Shown here piece after piece: positions 55,201 to 64,000 of a stretch of DNA of 64,000 bases. Within the stretch, counting starts at the first letter, position 1, and each line of letters starts with the position of its first letter. The notes under the pieces were generated by a model. It did no database searches and had not been told where the DNA came from. It worked only from the letters and a program-made list of their open reading frames with translations. Location of the stretch: the NCBI RefSeq assembly GCF_963678635.1, contig NC_087070.1:54538617-54602616 (forward strand). The letters run 5' to 3'. The stretch is from Symsagittifera roscoffensis (lineage: Eukaryota > Xenacoelomorpha > Acoela > Convolutidae). The position numbers and the translations under genes are program-made.

Positions 55201-55543
55201 CTGTAAAACCGCCGACAAAAAAGGAAACGCAATTATTTAGATTTCTTCGCCTCGCTAAAAAAGCGCGATTACGCGTTGAGCATCAGAGATAAGTGAACAA
55301 AGGCGTGCATAAAATAGTCGAGCAAACTGACAAATTTGAAACCTCCAAAATGTCACTAAAATGATTGGAGGGTAATGATCTTTTAAATTCAGCTCAGGGC
55401 GTTGGTAGTTTCAACGTTGAATAAAAACGTCCCTCAAAAAATTATTTGGATAAGCTTTGCAAAAACTTTGCTCTTAAAATAGGCGGCTTGCGTTGGAAAC
55501 AACATTTTTGTATAATATTGTTTTATGCTGTATTTTATGATAC
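52258..55543. other. Intron between exons e and last; source of the 44-48 kb duplicates
   Basis: 3.3 kb. 52,340-54,100 is the ancestral-like counterpart of 44,560-46,010 and 46,490-48,000. It contains an old MITE remnant near 52,560-52,690 (GGTCGACCTAATTGAATTTC, GAGCTGCTCCAAAGTACTG) and a repeat R2 copy at 54,110-54,260. No other gene seen. Confidence 0.7.
54765..54900 (+). repeat. Dispersed repeat R3, copy 1
   Basis: ACAAGGATAGCCGGTTGTTG, GCAAGTAGCAAGGAATGTTC and GTGCGTGATGCGAT recur, with small changes, at 63,880-63,985 near the right edge. Confidence 0.65.
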
Positions 55544-55803
55544 CTGCTGTCCTCAGGTACAGGGCCCGACAAGGTATCGAATGACAATGAAACAGCATCC
55601 AGTATATTCTCCTCTGACAACTGGGTGAGGAAATTGCCACTTCCCCTCTCAGAGGGTGAGGGGGTGGAGTAGAGAGAAGCAAACAGAGGAACGGTCGGGA
55701 TCCGAGGCAGCTTCGAGTCGCCTATCAAGAGGCGGATCTTCGACATTGACTCCACAAACTTGGCACCCATTTCCACCAGCTCACGAGTTCCAATTTGAGT
55801 GCC
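55544..55803 (-). CDS. AGTPBP1: AGTPBP1-like exon e: end of catalytic domain and tail start
   Basis: Acceptor TTTCTTCGCAG, then GTQIGTRELVEMGAKFVESM, the conserved end of the M14 domain, then a Ser/Pro-rich tail (LYSTPSPSERGSGNFL, ENILDAVSLSFDTLSGPVP). Donor AGCAG then GTATCATAA at 55,543. It leaves in phase 2, completing Ser with the first base of the last exon. Confidence 0.85.
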
Positions 55804-56603
55804 CTGCGAAGAAACACATTAAAAATTAAGAAAAGCTGATAATATTGAAAATCAGAATTTCAAAGAACACAAATTTGCACCACTCCAGGCTTAAATCGTG
55901 TGAGTAGAAATGCTATCTTTTTATCGGGCTGACACAAAAGTCTCTGGAAGAAAACGAATAATTCAAAATCCCAACAGAATAAATGGCATCTACAAAATCT
56001 GGTTACAATAAAAACTGGCGACTTTGACAAACAAAAAAAAACTTGATAACATATTTGGCACCTTTGTGTTCAAAAGGGAACGAACCATTTTAAAGTGCAA
56101 ACCATTTTAATCTTATCAGCTCTCTCAAATTCCTAGAAAGCCACAAAATATGTCGTGGCTGCTCATTATCGCGAGATGTTCTGAGCATTTTTTGAAAAAG
56201 TTAGACCAAATAAAAGCTTTTCTCCAAGCTTAAAATTAGAGTACACTTTTGCACAAGGCGCCTTTAGAAAAACTGATTGTTCGGTAGGCCAAAAATGCAT
56301 GCCGGTTTTTTTAACATTTCCCCTGTATTCTTTACCAAATAGATTAAAATACTTGAAATTGTCACGTATGGTAATTATCAATTACAAACACATATTCTAC
56401 ATCTACAACCTGGTAAAAATTATTTCGTCACGCACAATACTTACTTTTTCAGAGGTGGACAAACAATAAAATAGCCTGGGTGTCGTGAAAAAACAGCGCT
56501 AAAGGGGACTAGAAATGTGCCAAACCACTAATAAAGTGTGATAATCAGTTTCTATTATGTAAGTTATGGTCGTTCGAACTTTGCTTCCGGGCACTAAATT
56601 TAC

Positions 56604-56780
56604 CTTATAAGGTCCCTGGTCGAATCCACTGAAAGTGCTCTCCATGGTGTAGCTCCTGAGTACTTGCAGGTGTCTCCACACAACCACGCGCGCAGTCGTC
56701 TCCTTCACCTTCTCCACACTGTTGCAGCAGTTCATCAGGCAGAAGCTGGGGGCACTATACGAGAGCAGCTTCGGAAGCGC
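56604..56780 (-). CDS. AGTPBP1: AGTPBP1-like exon d: catalytic Glu
   Basis: Acceptor GTGTGAGCAG, then [18 protein letters not shown] and [20 protein letters not shown], then [14 protein letters not shown]. The Glu of YTMEST is the general acid/base of M14 enzymes. Donor GTAAATTTAG. 177 bp, 59 codons, phase 0 at both ends. The intron between exons c and d is about 3.5 kb and full of repeats. Confidence 0.92.
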
Positions 56781-57119
56781 CTGCTCACACAAACCAACAC
56801 AATAGATTAACAAAATATAACCACTGGGCCCTTGGAAAAGTGACTATGAATTCAAATAAACCAAAAACGTTCAATTTTTTTTTGCAACATTTCCAAATTT
56901 TGAATTTCAGAAAGCTCACTAAATTACAAAACTTTCAAGTATTAATACACTTCATTGATAAAATTAACTCAATTTGAGAAAACTGAAGCAAATTGTATTT
57001 TTTTATGCTGCAGGGAAATCTGAATGAAATTCGACTTATGAAAGTTAAACCCATTCACGTTTTTCTCACCATATGCATTAGCCTTGAGGAACGAAATGTT
57101 GCAAAAGTACGAAATGAGA

Positions 57120-57600
57120 TTGGAAAAAAGTAATGAACGCAAGAAAACATAAAAAACACTGACTTTATTGAAAAAATCTCAATTTTGAAACTTCAAAGAA
57201 AAAAATAGATGCCCTTTAAGCTCTTTGAATTTCTTGAACGATTAATGATTGGCGCTTTTTTGATAACATTAATCCAACTTGAGAAAACTGGATTAACAGG
57301 TAAAGTTTTAATTCCGCTGGAAATCTAAAAATTAGGTTCCACTTTCGAAACTAGAAATCGTTCCGTTTTGTCGCGCCATTTCCACGTTCGTATTTGGAGT
57401 GCTATTTACGTCACTTTCAGCAGATGAGTTTCAATTGAACTCAAAAAGTGCATATATACCTAAGTGCATTCATAAATGCATTAATATCTATGAATGCCCA
57501 TCTGTAGTTATTAGACTTTTAAGACTTTTTCTTGAAAAAAAATATCAGCAAGACCTATATAAGAGTCTTCACTACGTTCATTACTCTTAATTAATCAAAT
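57120..57600 (+). repeat. Dispersed repeat R2, copy 3, with CCTATATAAGAG end
   Basis: GTAATGAACGCAAGAAAACA, then TAGATGCCCTTTAAGC, and ~300 bp later GACCTATATAAGAGTCTTC followed by ACTACGTTCATTACTC. The same two ends are found at 54,110-54,545 and, shortened, at 62,080-62,315. Confidence 0.55.
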
Positions 57601-57849
57601 GTATGTCTCATTACAAAAGTTTTCCAAAATTAAAAAAAAAATAGATCGATTTCGGGTAAAAATAGAAAACTGAGCTCGAAGATCCATCCAAGAACGATAT
57701 TAAACAGTGAGCAGTTTTCCATTAGAATCGGGTCGCGAGCATAGAAAAAAACTGAAACCGTTCCATAATTCATTATTTTTCTTTAGAAAACTGAAACTTT
57801 TTACCAACAAGCCCGTCTGCATACATGAATCGGCTCAGAAAAAAATGGT

Positions 57850-59060
57850 TGTATTAAACAACAGCAAGCTATTCAAGCAATAAAACCGAAAGAGCTTGAG
57901 TGATTGCATTTCGTAGATCGGTTTGCGAAAACTCAAGTTTATTGAGGCGAGCTGTTCATTCAAGCTATGTAACTTTGCAATATTTCAAGGTATTTCAGTT
58001 TGAACTAATTCTCAAATCTTTTCAACAGCAAAACTTTCAAGTTATTATTATTTTAAACTTTTTGATATAATATTTCATAATTTAGATCAATTTGAAAGCT
58101 AAATTTTCGGAGCAAGCCATTCAAGCGATGAAACTCTTGAAATAATTCAGGTAATTTTATAGTGAATCGGTTCGCATGAACTTGAAGCATTCCTCAACAA
58201 ACAATGAAACTTGGAAATTTAAAGACTACTATGAATCGATTACCAAATATTAACAACTTTTTCAGCAAGCAATCAAAACGACTATCCACGAAATTTTCAA
58301 GGATATTTCATTGCGTGCATCGGTTCGCAAAAAAACTGAATTACTTAAATGGGTATATCGGTTCACTAAGTTTTCCGGGCAAGCTACTGAAAGTGCTATA
58401 ACTTTAAATTATGTCAGGTATTTTGACAGCTCCAATCGATTCGCAACCTATTAAGGTTTTTCTCAATATATTTTAAGCTACATCACAAAACAAAGCGGCT
58501 CAAGAAAAATTTAAGTTGGAACCTTGAAATATTTCGAGTTAATTCATTGAGAGACTCGGCCCAGTCATTTCATGGAGCGAATCGGTTTGCGATTAAGTTA
58601 AAACTTCATTGAAACGACGAAACTTCGAAGTATCGAGCTATCACGAAGAACGAATCGATTGCTCCAAATTTTCCAAGCAAGCTGTTCAAGCAATGAAACT
58701 TTGAAAGCCTTTAAGTTATTTCGTAGATCGAATCAGCGAGCGAACAATTTTTCTTCGAATTAGGCTATTAGAGCAATAATACCCGCGAAAAACAGAAGTG
58801 TCCTAAGCAAGCAATTAAAGCAATGGAAGTTTTGATATATTTCGCTTTAATAGATCGCGTAAGCAATCCTAACTAAAAAAACAATTTCGATGAAACTTCA
58901 AACACCTTTAAACTTTCGAAACTCATTTCCTATCTTGGATCACTTCGCAAAAACGTTGAAGCTACTCAAGCAAGTTATTGAAGTCATAAAAACTTGAAAA
59001 AATTCTAATTTCTTTTTTATGCAAGCTATTGAAGCGATAAGTTCGAAAATCAGAACATTC
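57850..59060. repeat. Diverged satellite-like tandem repeat in the intron
   Basis: CAAGC(T/A)ATT(C/G)AAGC(A/G)AT followed by AAACTT-GAAA and a GATCGGTTCGC-like part recurs at roughly 57,867, 57,961, 58,111, 58,265, 58,381, 58,677, 58,805, 58,970 and 59,021. Spacing is irregular (about 50-300 bp, mostly 95-165). Too decayed to give a clean unit. Confidence 0.55.
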
Positions 59061-59065
59061 TTGGC

Positions 59066-59155
59066 ATTCTCTAAACGTTGAGCCCAGAGTACTTTCTTAA
59101 ACATTGCGCTCGGAAAACTTTAAACGTTGCGTTCAGTTAAACATTGAGTCCATGG
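59066..59155. repeat. Short direct repeats TAAAC(G/A)TTG(A/C)G
   Basis: Four units in ~80 bp: TAAACGTTGAGCCC, TAAACATTGCGCTC, TAAACGTTGCGTTC and TAAACATTGAGTCC. Confidence 0.7.
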
Positions 59156-59751
59156 CGCTCTCCGACTTTCATTTAATAATTAAGACAAGAAAACACAACT
59201 GATTATTTCAGTTTTCCTTTCTATGCTCACGACGAGATTCTTAATAAAGGAAAACTGCTCATCGATGAGTTTTCTGACGATTTCAGTTTTTCTTATATAC
59301 ACCTGTTTTTCAACTCAAACTGTTCATTTCATTAATATTTACAGTTAAGCAATTGAATTTTTCCGCTTTTAGTTCCTAATACTGCGGCAGTGGTCTTTTA
59401 AGCCGTATATATCATTTAGGTGGTATATCTCGTTAAATTTACTGTGGACAAAAAAAACGTCGTAAAAGAATTGAAAAAACTATAAAAAACACCAGGATAA
59501 TGGCATCTGTTTATAGGCTCCTATACTTAAGACATTTTGACAGCAATAATAATGAGATGAGACTATTGCAACTAATCTGGCTTAGCAATTAGCGTTTTCA
59601 ATTAGCAATACCAGAAGCCTGCATGACTTACACTTATGAGCAGCAAAATTATGACGAGAATTAGGTGTAACAGAGACGAAGCTGCGCTTCGCAAATACTT
59701 GCGAGAACACGACCTAAAAGCAGAAAAAAGCCTCGAATTAGCGAAAACTCG

Positions 59752-59875
59752 GCTATGTGTAGGGTTCAAACCTACGACCTACTGCAATCAAAAGATTTTG
59801 AGTCTCACGTACTATCCCCTCAGCCACTCAAGCTTAACAACCAACAAACACTAGTCAAGAATAAAGCAGCTACAT
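59752..59875 (-). repeat. tRNA-derived SINE-like copy 1
   Basis: On the minus strand AGTGGCTGAGGGG fits an RNA polymerase III A box and GTAGGTTTGAACCCTAC a B box/T arm, about 50 bases apart, with an ACTCAAAATCT anticodon-loop-like part that recalls tRNA-Leu. Acceptor stems do not pair, so it is not a working tRNA. The adjoining CACTAGTCAAGAATAAAGCA body is shared with 63,785-63,885. Confidence 0.6.
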
Positions 59876-59924
59876 ATGCTAACAAATTGCCAACACGATT
59901 CAGCACCAAATACAAATAGACTCA

Positions 59925-60190
59925 ATTTTGCAATTAATAATTTGGAATATAACAAACTGAAGACATCCACACTAACTTTGCATGAAACAAATTGCAAAGC
60001 ATAAAACCACATTATGTATAAATTATGCATTTCAAAAAATTGCAAGATATATTGAGTTAGAAAAATTGAGTTTTTATGCAGTTATGTTCTTTGGAACAAA
60101 TAGCTTTTTTCGGTTCATTTGATGAAATAAAAATGCATCAACTGTGTTACTTTATTACTATTGGAGTGTCAAAGCACATGCAATCAAAAA
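59925..60190 (+). repeat. Dispersed repeat R1, copy 3
   Basis: Closest to 61,730-61,990: both contain AATATAACAAACTGAAG, AAATTGCAAGATATA(A/T)TGAG and GTCAAAGCACATGCAATCAA. Confidence 0.7.
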
Positions 60191-60310
60191 AAGGTGTCCC
60201 ACCATTATTGGGGTGCCGCACCAATATTTGCGACTTGAGTTGGAAAAAAAGAAGGTTCGTACTAATACACTAGCTTCGCAAGTGTAAATATACTGTGGCC
60301 TTGAACAGAC

Positions 60311-60433
60311 CTTGTAGCCCTGGTCCTCGTTTTCTGCCTTCTGCAGGTCAGCAGGGTACCAACTTAAAGAGTTGCTACATCCAAACATGAAGATGTTCTT
60401 CCTTCGAGAGTGGCCGTGATAGTCACAATAGAT
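60311..60433 (-). CDS. AGTPBP1: AGTPBP1-like exon c: third zinc ligand
   Basis: Acceptor CTGTTTAG, then IYCDYHGHSRRKNIFMFGCS, with the His of DYHGHS as third zinc ligand, ending QKAENEDQGYK before a GTCTGT donor. 123 bp, 41 codons, phase 0 at both ends. The donor is weaker than the others. Confidence 0.9.
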
Positions 60434-60851
60434 CTAAACAGACCAGCAAAAAAACAATTTCATCTCTTGAACTGTACCTCCACTACGGTACCTAGTAAAG
60501 AAAATCCACACTTACTAAGGAAAAATTGAATGGTTGAGCATATGCGATATTTGTACTTACTAACTAGCGCTAGTAACTAGGTCTAAGAGATGGTAACAAA
60601 AAAATCAAAAGGGATGCAAACTATTTTTATCCATGTAAAATATTAAATTTTCAAGCAAAATTCAAGTGAATAATAAAACACTAGTCATTCAAGAAAACCT
60701 GCTAAAAGTTGCAGTTGAAAATCAATTATCTTTTCAGAACGTTGGCCAAACGATGGCTCTTTTCCGTTTAATAATATTCTTTGCCACTTAAGTAAAATTT
60801 AATCGACGTATCTGACGCTTCATATAATCATAGAACAGTTTCTACACTTAC

Positions 60852-61156
60852 AAATGGCTTGCGTCCAGTCACTGACAGATACTGCAGCAATCCCTTTGTG
60901 TGATAAATTGTGGGATGCAACTCTGCAGAAGGGTTCAACCAGACCCTGTTCAAATCCTGTCCAGTAAGCGAGCACCTGTAATTTCCATTGATCACCCCGT
61001 CTGGGTTGAGCATGGGCACTATTTTGAATATGTACAATTCGCGCAGTGGTCTGGCCTCTTCGCTTAGAAGGTAGTTCAGGGTTCCTGCCATCACCCAGCT
61101 TGAGTTGCTCTCACCCGGGTGCACCCGAGACGACAGGAAGATCACTGGCATGTTGC
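60852..61156 (-). CDS. AGTPBP1: AGTPBP1-like exon b: zinc-binding HxxE and NPDG/DLNR
   Basis: Acceptor TGCATTGCAG, donor GTAAGTGTAG. It encodes [19 protein letters not shown] (zinc ligands His and Glu), [30 protein letters not shown] (substrate-binding Asn-Arg) and [15 protein letters not shown]. 305 bp, entering in phase 1 and leaving in phase 0. This is the best-conserved exon and the basis for the family call. Confidence 0.93.
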
Positions 61157-61509
61157 CTGCAATGCAACGCATAGAGTTAGTAATTGCAAAAATAGCAACC
61201 GGTGGGACAGAAAACTCCGCTGACCACCATGAATACTGCAAAACAGCAAAAACCGGGCAAGTGATAAGAATTAATAATAATGATAGGCTTTTCTGCGATT
61301 CGCAGAGGATCTATGGAAGGCCTTGCAGCCTGTCTAAGCATAGTAAATTTCTCTAAATTCCTAGACTGAATTCTTTTGTTTTGCGACGCTCTTTTTTTTA
61401 ACGAATCAGGGTCGTTTTCACACGGTACCACTATTGCAGCCGACACTGGTCAGGCTTTAGACCTGAAGTTCGAGGTCAAATGAGAGCTCGTCCTCGCCCA
61501 CACTATCAT

Positions 61510-61585
61510 TGTCATGGCAGGGGATCGATAACACAATCTGACGATTACGAAGTGAATGCCTTACCACTATGCTAAGTCCCACTTA
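61510..61585 (-). repeat. tRNA-like sequence 2
   Basis: Minus strand: TTAGCATAGTGGTAAGGCAT is an excellent A box, and GTTATCGATCCCCTGCC a plausible B box/T arm. The CTTCGTAATC loop would carry a CGT anticodon (Thr). The T stem and acceptor pairing are poor, so this is more likely a SINE head or pseudogene than a functional tRNA. Confidence 0.5.
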
Positions 61586-61729
61586 TCATTATCCACAAAA
61601 TTCCTTACTTGAAATCGCGTGGAAAAATTACCCTATACCATAGTTCCTTTCCTCTCTTGAGAATAATCGAAAAAAATAATTAAGGGTTTTCAGACCCTTA
61701 TTATGCATAAATTGGTAATAGTTTTAAAA

Positions 61730-61990
61730 ATTAAATTGCCGTAAGAATATAACAAACTGAAGGCATCTATACTAACTTTGCATGTAACAAATCGCAAAGC
61801 ATAAAGCCATATTATGAATAAATAATGCATTTCAAAAAATTGCAAGATATAATGAGTTAGAAAAATTGAAATTTTATGGAGTAATGTTCTTTGAAACAAA
61901 TAGCTTTTTTCGATTCATTTTATGAATTAAAAATGCATCAACCGTGTTAACTTCTTACTATTCGAATGTCAAAGCACATGCAATCAAAAG
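61730..61990 (+). repeat. Dispersed repeat R1, copy 4
   Basis: See 59,925-60,190; lies in the intron between exons a and b. Confidence 0.7.
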
Positions 61991-62346
61991 GCTGATAAGT
62001 GGTACCAATATTTGCGACTTAGGTTAGACAAAAAGAAGGTTCTTTCTAATACAGTAAGCTAAGGCTAGTGTAGAAAGAGTCAATGAACGCAAGTAAACAG
62101 ACAAAACTACTGATTTGTTTTTCAAAAAAAATCTCAACTTTCAAATTTCACAGAAAAAAAATAGATGCCTCAAATCCACAAAGGTAATGAACTGAATTTG
62201 AAAAGTAAATGGCGAAAAAGAAAAATTGAACCTGAACAAATTTTAAGATTTTCCCGAAAAGACACGAAAAAAAATCATTGCTACCTATATAAGACTACTT
62301 TTATCGACTCATGAAAACTTGGAAAGAAACTAAAAACTCGACTCAC

Positions 62347-62605
62347 TGTATACATTCGCCAGTGCGTCATCGTCCACGCTAGTCTGACAAGTTGGACCCA
62401 CGTGGTTATTACTCCCACTGCCACTACTACCACCACTCCCATTTCTGCTGTTACCATTATTGTTACTATTGTTGTGTTGTGGAATCGCGGCTGTGATTGT
62501 GAGTAGTGGACAGTCGTTGCCAGCTATGCTGCGACACAGACTCTGTCGTCTGAAGTAGATGTCACCTCTCTGAGCAGCTTGCCGCTCCAACTTGTCCAAG
62601 TGCAC
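62347..62605 (-). CDS. AGTPBP1: AGTPBP1-like exon a: start of the M14 domain
   Basis: The acceptor TTTTGTTTAG is followed by VHLDKLERQ, then IYFRRQSLCRSIAGNDCPLLTITA, the conserved segment just before the zinc site in CCP1. The second half is a low-complexity insert (HNNSNNNGNSRNGSGGSSG) of about 50 residues that vertebrate CCP1 lacks at this point. Donor GTGAGT at 62,346-62,341. It ends in phase 1 (one base, A), which joins to GC of the next exon to give Ser. Confidence 0.88.
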
Positions 62606-62699
62606 CTAAACAAAACACGTAGCAGTGTTTTATGTGAATTCGGAGAGACATTTCGACAGACCCTAAAAAGGTCGACATAAAACCGAAACTTTAGTGCCG

Positions 62700-63335
62700 C
62701 GTATATTGGAAAAAAGACTTGCATCCTTTGAATGTACTCTGACAGCACCCAATTACAGGGGTGGTATTTCAAATATTGTAAAATTTTTTATTGAAGTTTG
62801 TTCAACTCAGAGTTTGAAAAAAATCATAAGACTTTGTGAAGTATTTTATATTTAATTTTTTGAAAAATTTTAAAATGAATCAAGAAAAGTCACCTCTCGG
62901 AATTTAAAGCAGTTGAGCAGTCGCATTTGGACGCGAAATTTGCAACTTGGAGCTCCTGAGAGCACCCTTGCAGTACTCAACTACAAAAATGGGAATTTCA
63001 AGTCTTTTGAATTATTAAATCTCAGTTTTCTTAAAAGTTAAAAAAATCATAAGACACGTCATATCTCGAAACTTCAAGGATTTGAGCAGTCATATTTTAA
63101 ACCAAGAATTGCAAGTGCCCTGAAAGCACCCAACAACAGGGTTGAGAATCTCAACCTTTGAGTATTTTTAATTTAAGTTTTCTGAAAATTTTTGAAAAAA
63201 TCAATAAAATGTCGTATCTCGTAAACTGAAACGAATTTTTTGTTCAAAATTGGGGTCCAAATTCGCAACTCCTGTGGCAACCCTGACAGCAATACTATAT
63301 TGGGTTGCTAATTTCAAAATTGATGAAATAAACTT
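62700..63335. repeat. Three diverged ~200-bp tandem repeats
   Basis: Each unit has TTGCAA/GCAACT, then CTGA(A/C)AGCACCC or near form, then CA(A/T)T(A/T)CA(A/G)GGGTTG-like text, then AATTTCAA and an A-rich part ending CATAAGAC or TCGTATCTCG. They start near 62,720, 62,945 and 63,110. They lie upstream of the first recognised carboxypeptidase exon, probably intronic. Confidence 0.6.
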
Positions 63336-63479
63336 TGAAGTCAAACTGGAAAGATGAACAAAAATTCTTAACCATTGCCATGTACGATATAGCTTAAACG
63401 TGAAAAAATTCTTTCGTTAAACATGCTGAAAAATACGGTGAAAAGCTAAAACATGGCGAGATAATGAAACCCGCATTTA

Positions 63480-63580
63480 AATATATAATTGACAATCCAT
63501 AGATATTACATAGATAATAGATAGATCGAAAGATAGATACATAGAGAGATAAATAGATAGATAATAGATAGATAGTTTTT
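63480..63580. repeat. GATA microsatellite
   Basis: Imperfect runs of ATAGATAGATAG on the plus strand. The minus-strand frame over it (63,597-63,394; SIYLSLYVSIF) is just the translated repeat. Confidence 0.9.
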
Positions 63581-63784
63581 AAAAGCACGCCTCCCATTTT
63601 AATTATATCCTTTATGATATCACATCATAGTTTGGCTGTAGGTCCTTAGTTTTTTCTCACAACTTAGTCTTTCAAGTGTTTTGGGAGAGCTGAGAACACC
63701 AAAGTTTTGTAAAAAAAAGAAAAGGTAACGAAAGAAGCCTTGATCCTTGATTAATACAACTTTTGCTAAAACCGAAACCTAGCC

Positions 63785-63985
63785 TCCGAGCTCGGGATTT
63801 GGACTCTCACTCCCTCGCATCTGCGCGACCCCTTGACGGTTAGAAGACACTAGCCACTATAAAGCAGCTACAAATAATAACAAGGACAGCCGGTTGCTGT
63901 GCAAGTAGCAGAGAATGTTCCGATCATATTCATAAAAAAAATTTCTTCAAATTAGTGTCGTTTTTAGTGAGTGATGCGATTTCAG
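63785..63985 (-). repeat. tRNA-derived SINE-like copy 2 joined to repeat R3
   Basis: Minus strand: TAGTGGCTAGTGTCTTCTAA resembles a degenerate A box and GAGTCCAAATCCCGAGCTC a T arm. The plus-strand CACTAGCCACTATAAAGCAG body matches copy 1 at 59,850. It is followed by ACAAGGACAGCCGGTTGCTG, the R3 repeat seen at 54,765, suggesting R3 is the tail of this family. Confidence 0.5.
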
Positions 63986-64000
63986 AACTATACGATCGCG

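Larger units (their letters stand above)
51510..62605 (-). other. AGTPBP1: CCP1/AGTPBP1-like cytosolic carboxypeptidase gene (3' part)
   Basis: Six exons on the minus strand: 62,605-62,347; 61,156-60,852; 60,433-60,311; 56,780-56,604; 55,803-55,544; 52,257-51,510. All introns are GT-AG and phases fit (1, 0, 0, 0, 2), giving 1872 coding bases, a multiple of three, to a TAG. CCP enzymes are M14 zinc carboxypeptidases that shorten polyglutamate side chains and C-terminal Glu on tubulin and other proteins in the cytosol. The zinc and catalytic residues are all present (HPGES, DLNR, CDYHGHS, SYTMEST). Order and wording match vertebrate AGTPBP1 (CCP1) more than AGBL2/3. The N-terminal exons were not found up to position 64,000. 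Confidence 0.9.

Noticed and set aside
59752-59840. Functional tRNA-Leu gene
   Set aside because: A and B boxes and an anticodon-like loop are present, but acceptor and anticodon stems do not pair.

Overview
The window is animal nuclear DNA, AT-rich, most likely from an invertebrate. The evidence is a multi-exon protein gene with GT-AG introns in matching phase, Ty3/gypsy LTR retroelements, non-autonomous DNA transposons with 8-bp target duplications, and tRNA-derived repeats. There is no sign of bacterial or organellar organisation. Nearly all retroelement coding sequence and the one recognisable host gene lie on the minus strand.

Layout. (1) 1-14.04 kb: scrambled, degraded Ty3/gypsy gag-pro-pol material ('element A'), carrying a near-identical 2.55-kb tandem duplication (2533-5085 and 5086-7638), chimeric integrase/RT junctions and a short inverted fragment. 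The best-preserved part runs from the leader (about 13.7 kb) through gag and retropepsin to the start of RT (about 7.64 kb). (2) 14.04-17.13 kb: no recognisable gene, but a striking cluster of GGAATCC near-palindromes at 15.87-16.48 kb. (3) 17,134-39,154: a complete LTR-to-LTR insertion of about 22.0 kb on the minus strand ('element B') with 409-bp TG...CA LTRs and a 4-bp target duplication (AAAT). Reading from the 5' LTR (high coordinates) it has a 1.7-kb leader, gag, a pol that has lost its protease, RT, RNase H, integrase with a GPY/F module, then a roughly 10-kb region of repeated envelope-like modules, a Ser/Pro-rich protein, an unrecognised globular protein, and the 3' LTR. All frames are interrupted, so it is a decayed copy. 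(4) 38.56-44.27 kb: a 2.8-kb segmental duplication that copied the 5' LTR and flanking DNA, including a possible exon of an unknown membrane protein. (5) 44.27-48.0 kb: two decayed copies of part of the last exon and neighbouring intron of the host gene further right. (6) 48-51 kb: a cluster of hAT-like MITEs, some nested. (7) 51,510-62,605: six exons encoding the M14 catalytic domain and C-terminal tail of a cytosolic carboxypeptidase of the CCP1/AGTPBP1 family. Its 5' exons lie beyond the right edge or were not found. Its introns hold dispersed repeats, satellite-like DNA and tRNA-like sequences.

The most interesting object is element B: an unusually long, env-bearing Ty3/gypsy element whose 3' half has been expanded by tandem duplication of glycoprotein-like modules with two different C-terminal arrangements. 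Family calls come from motif recognition only; no database search was possible.
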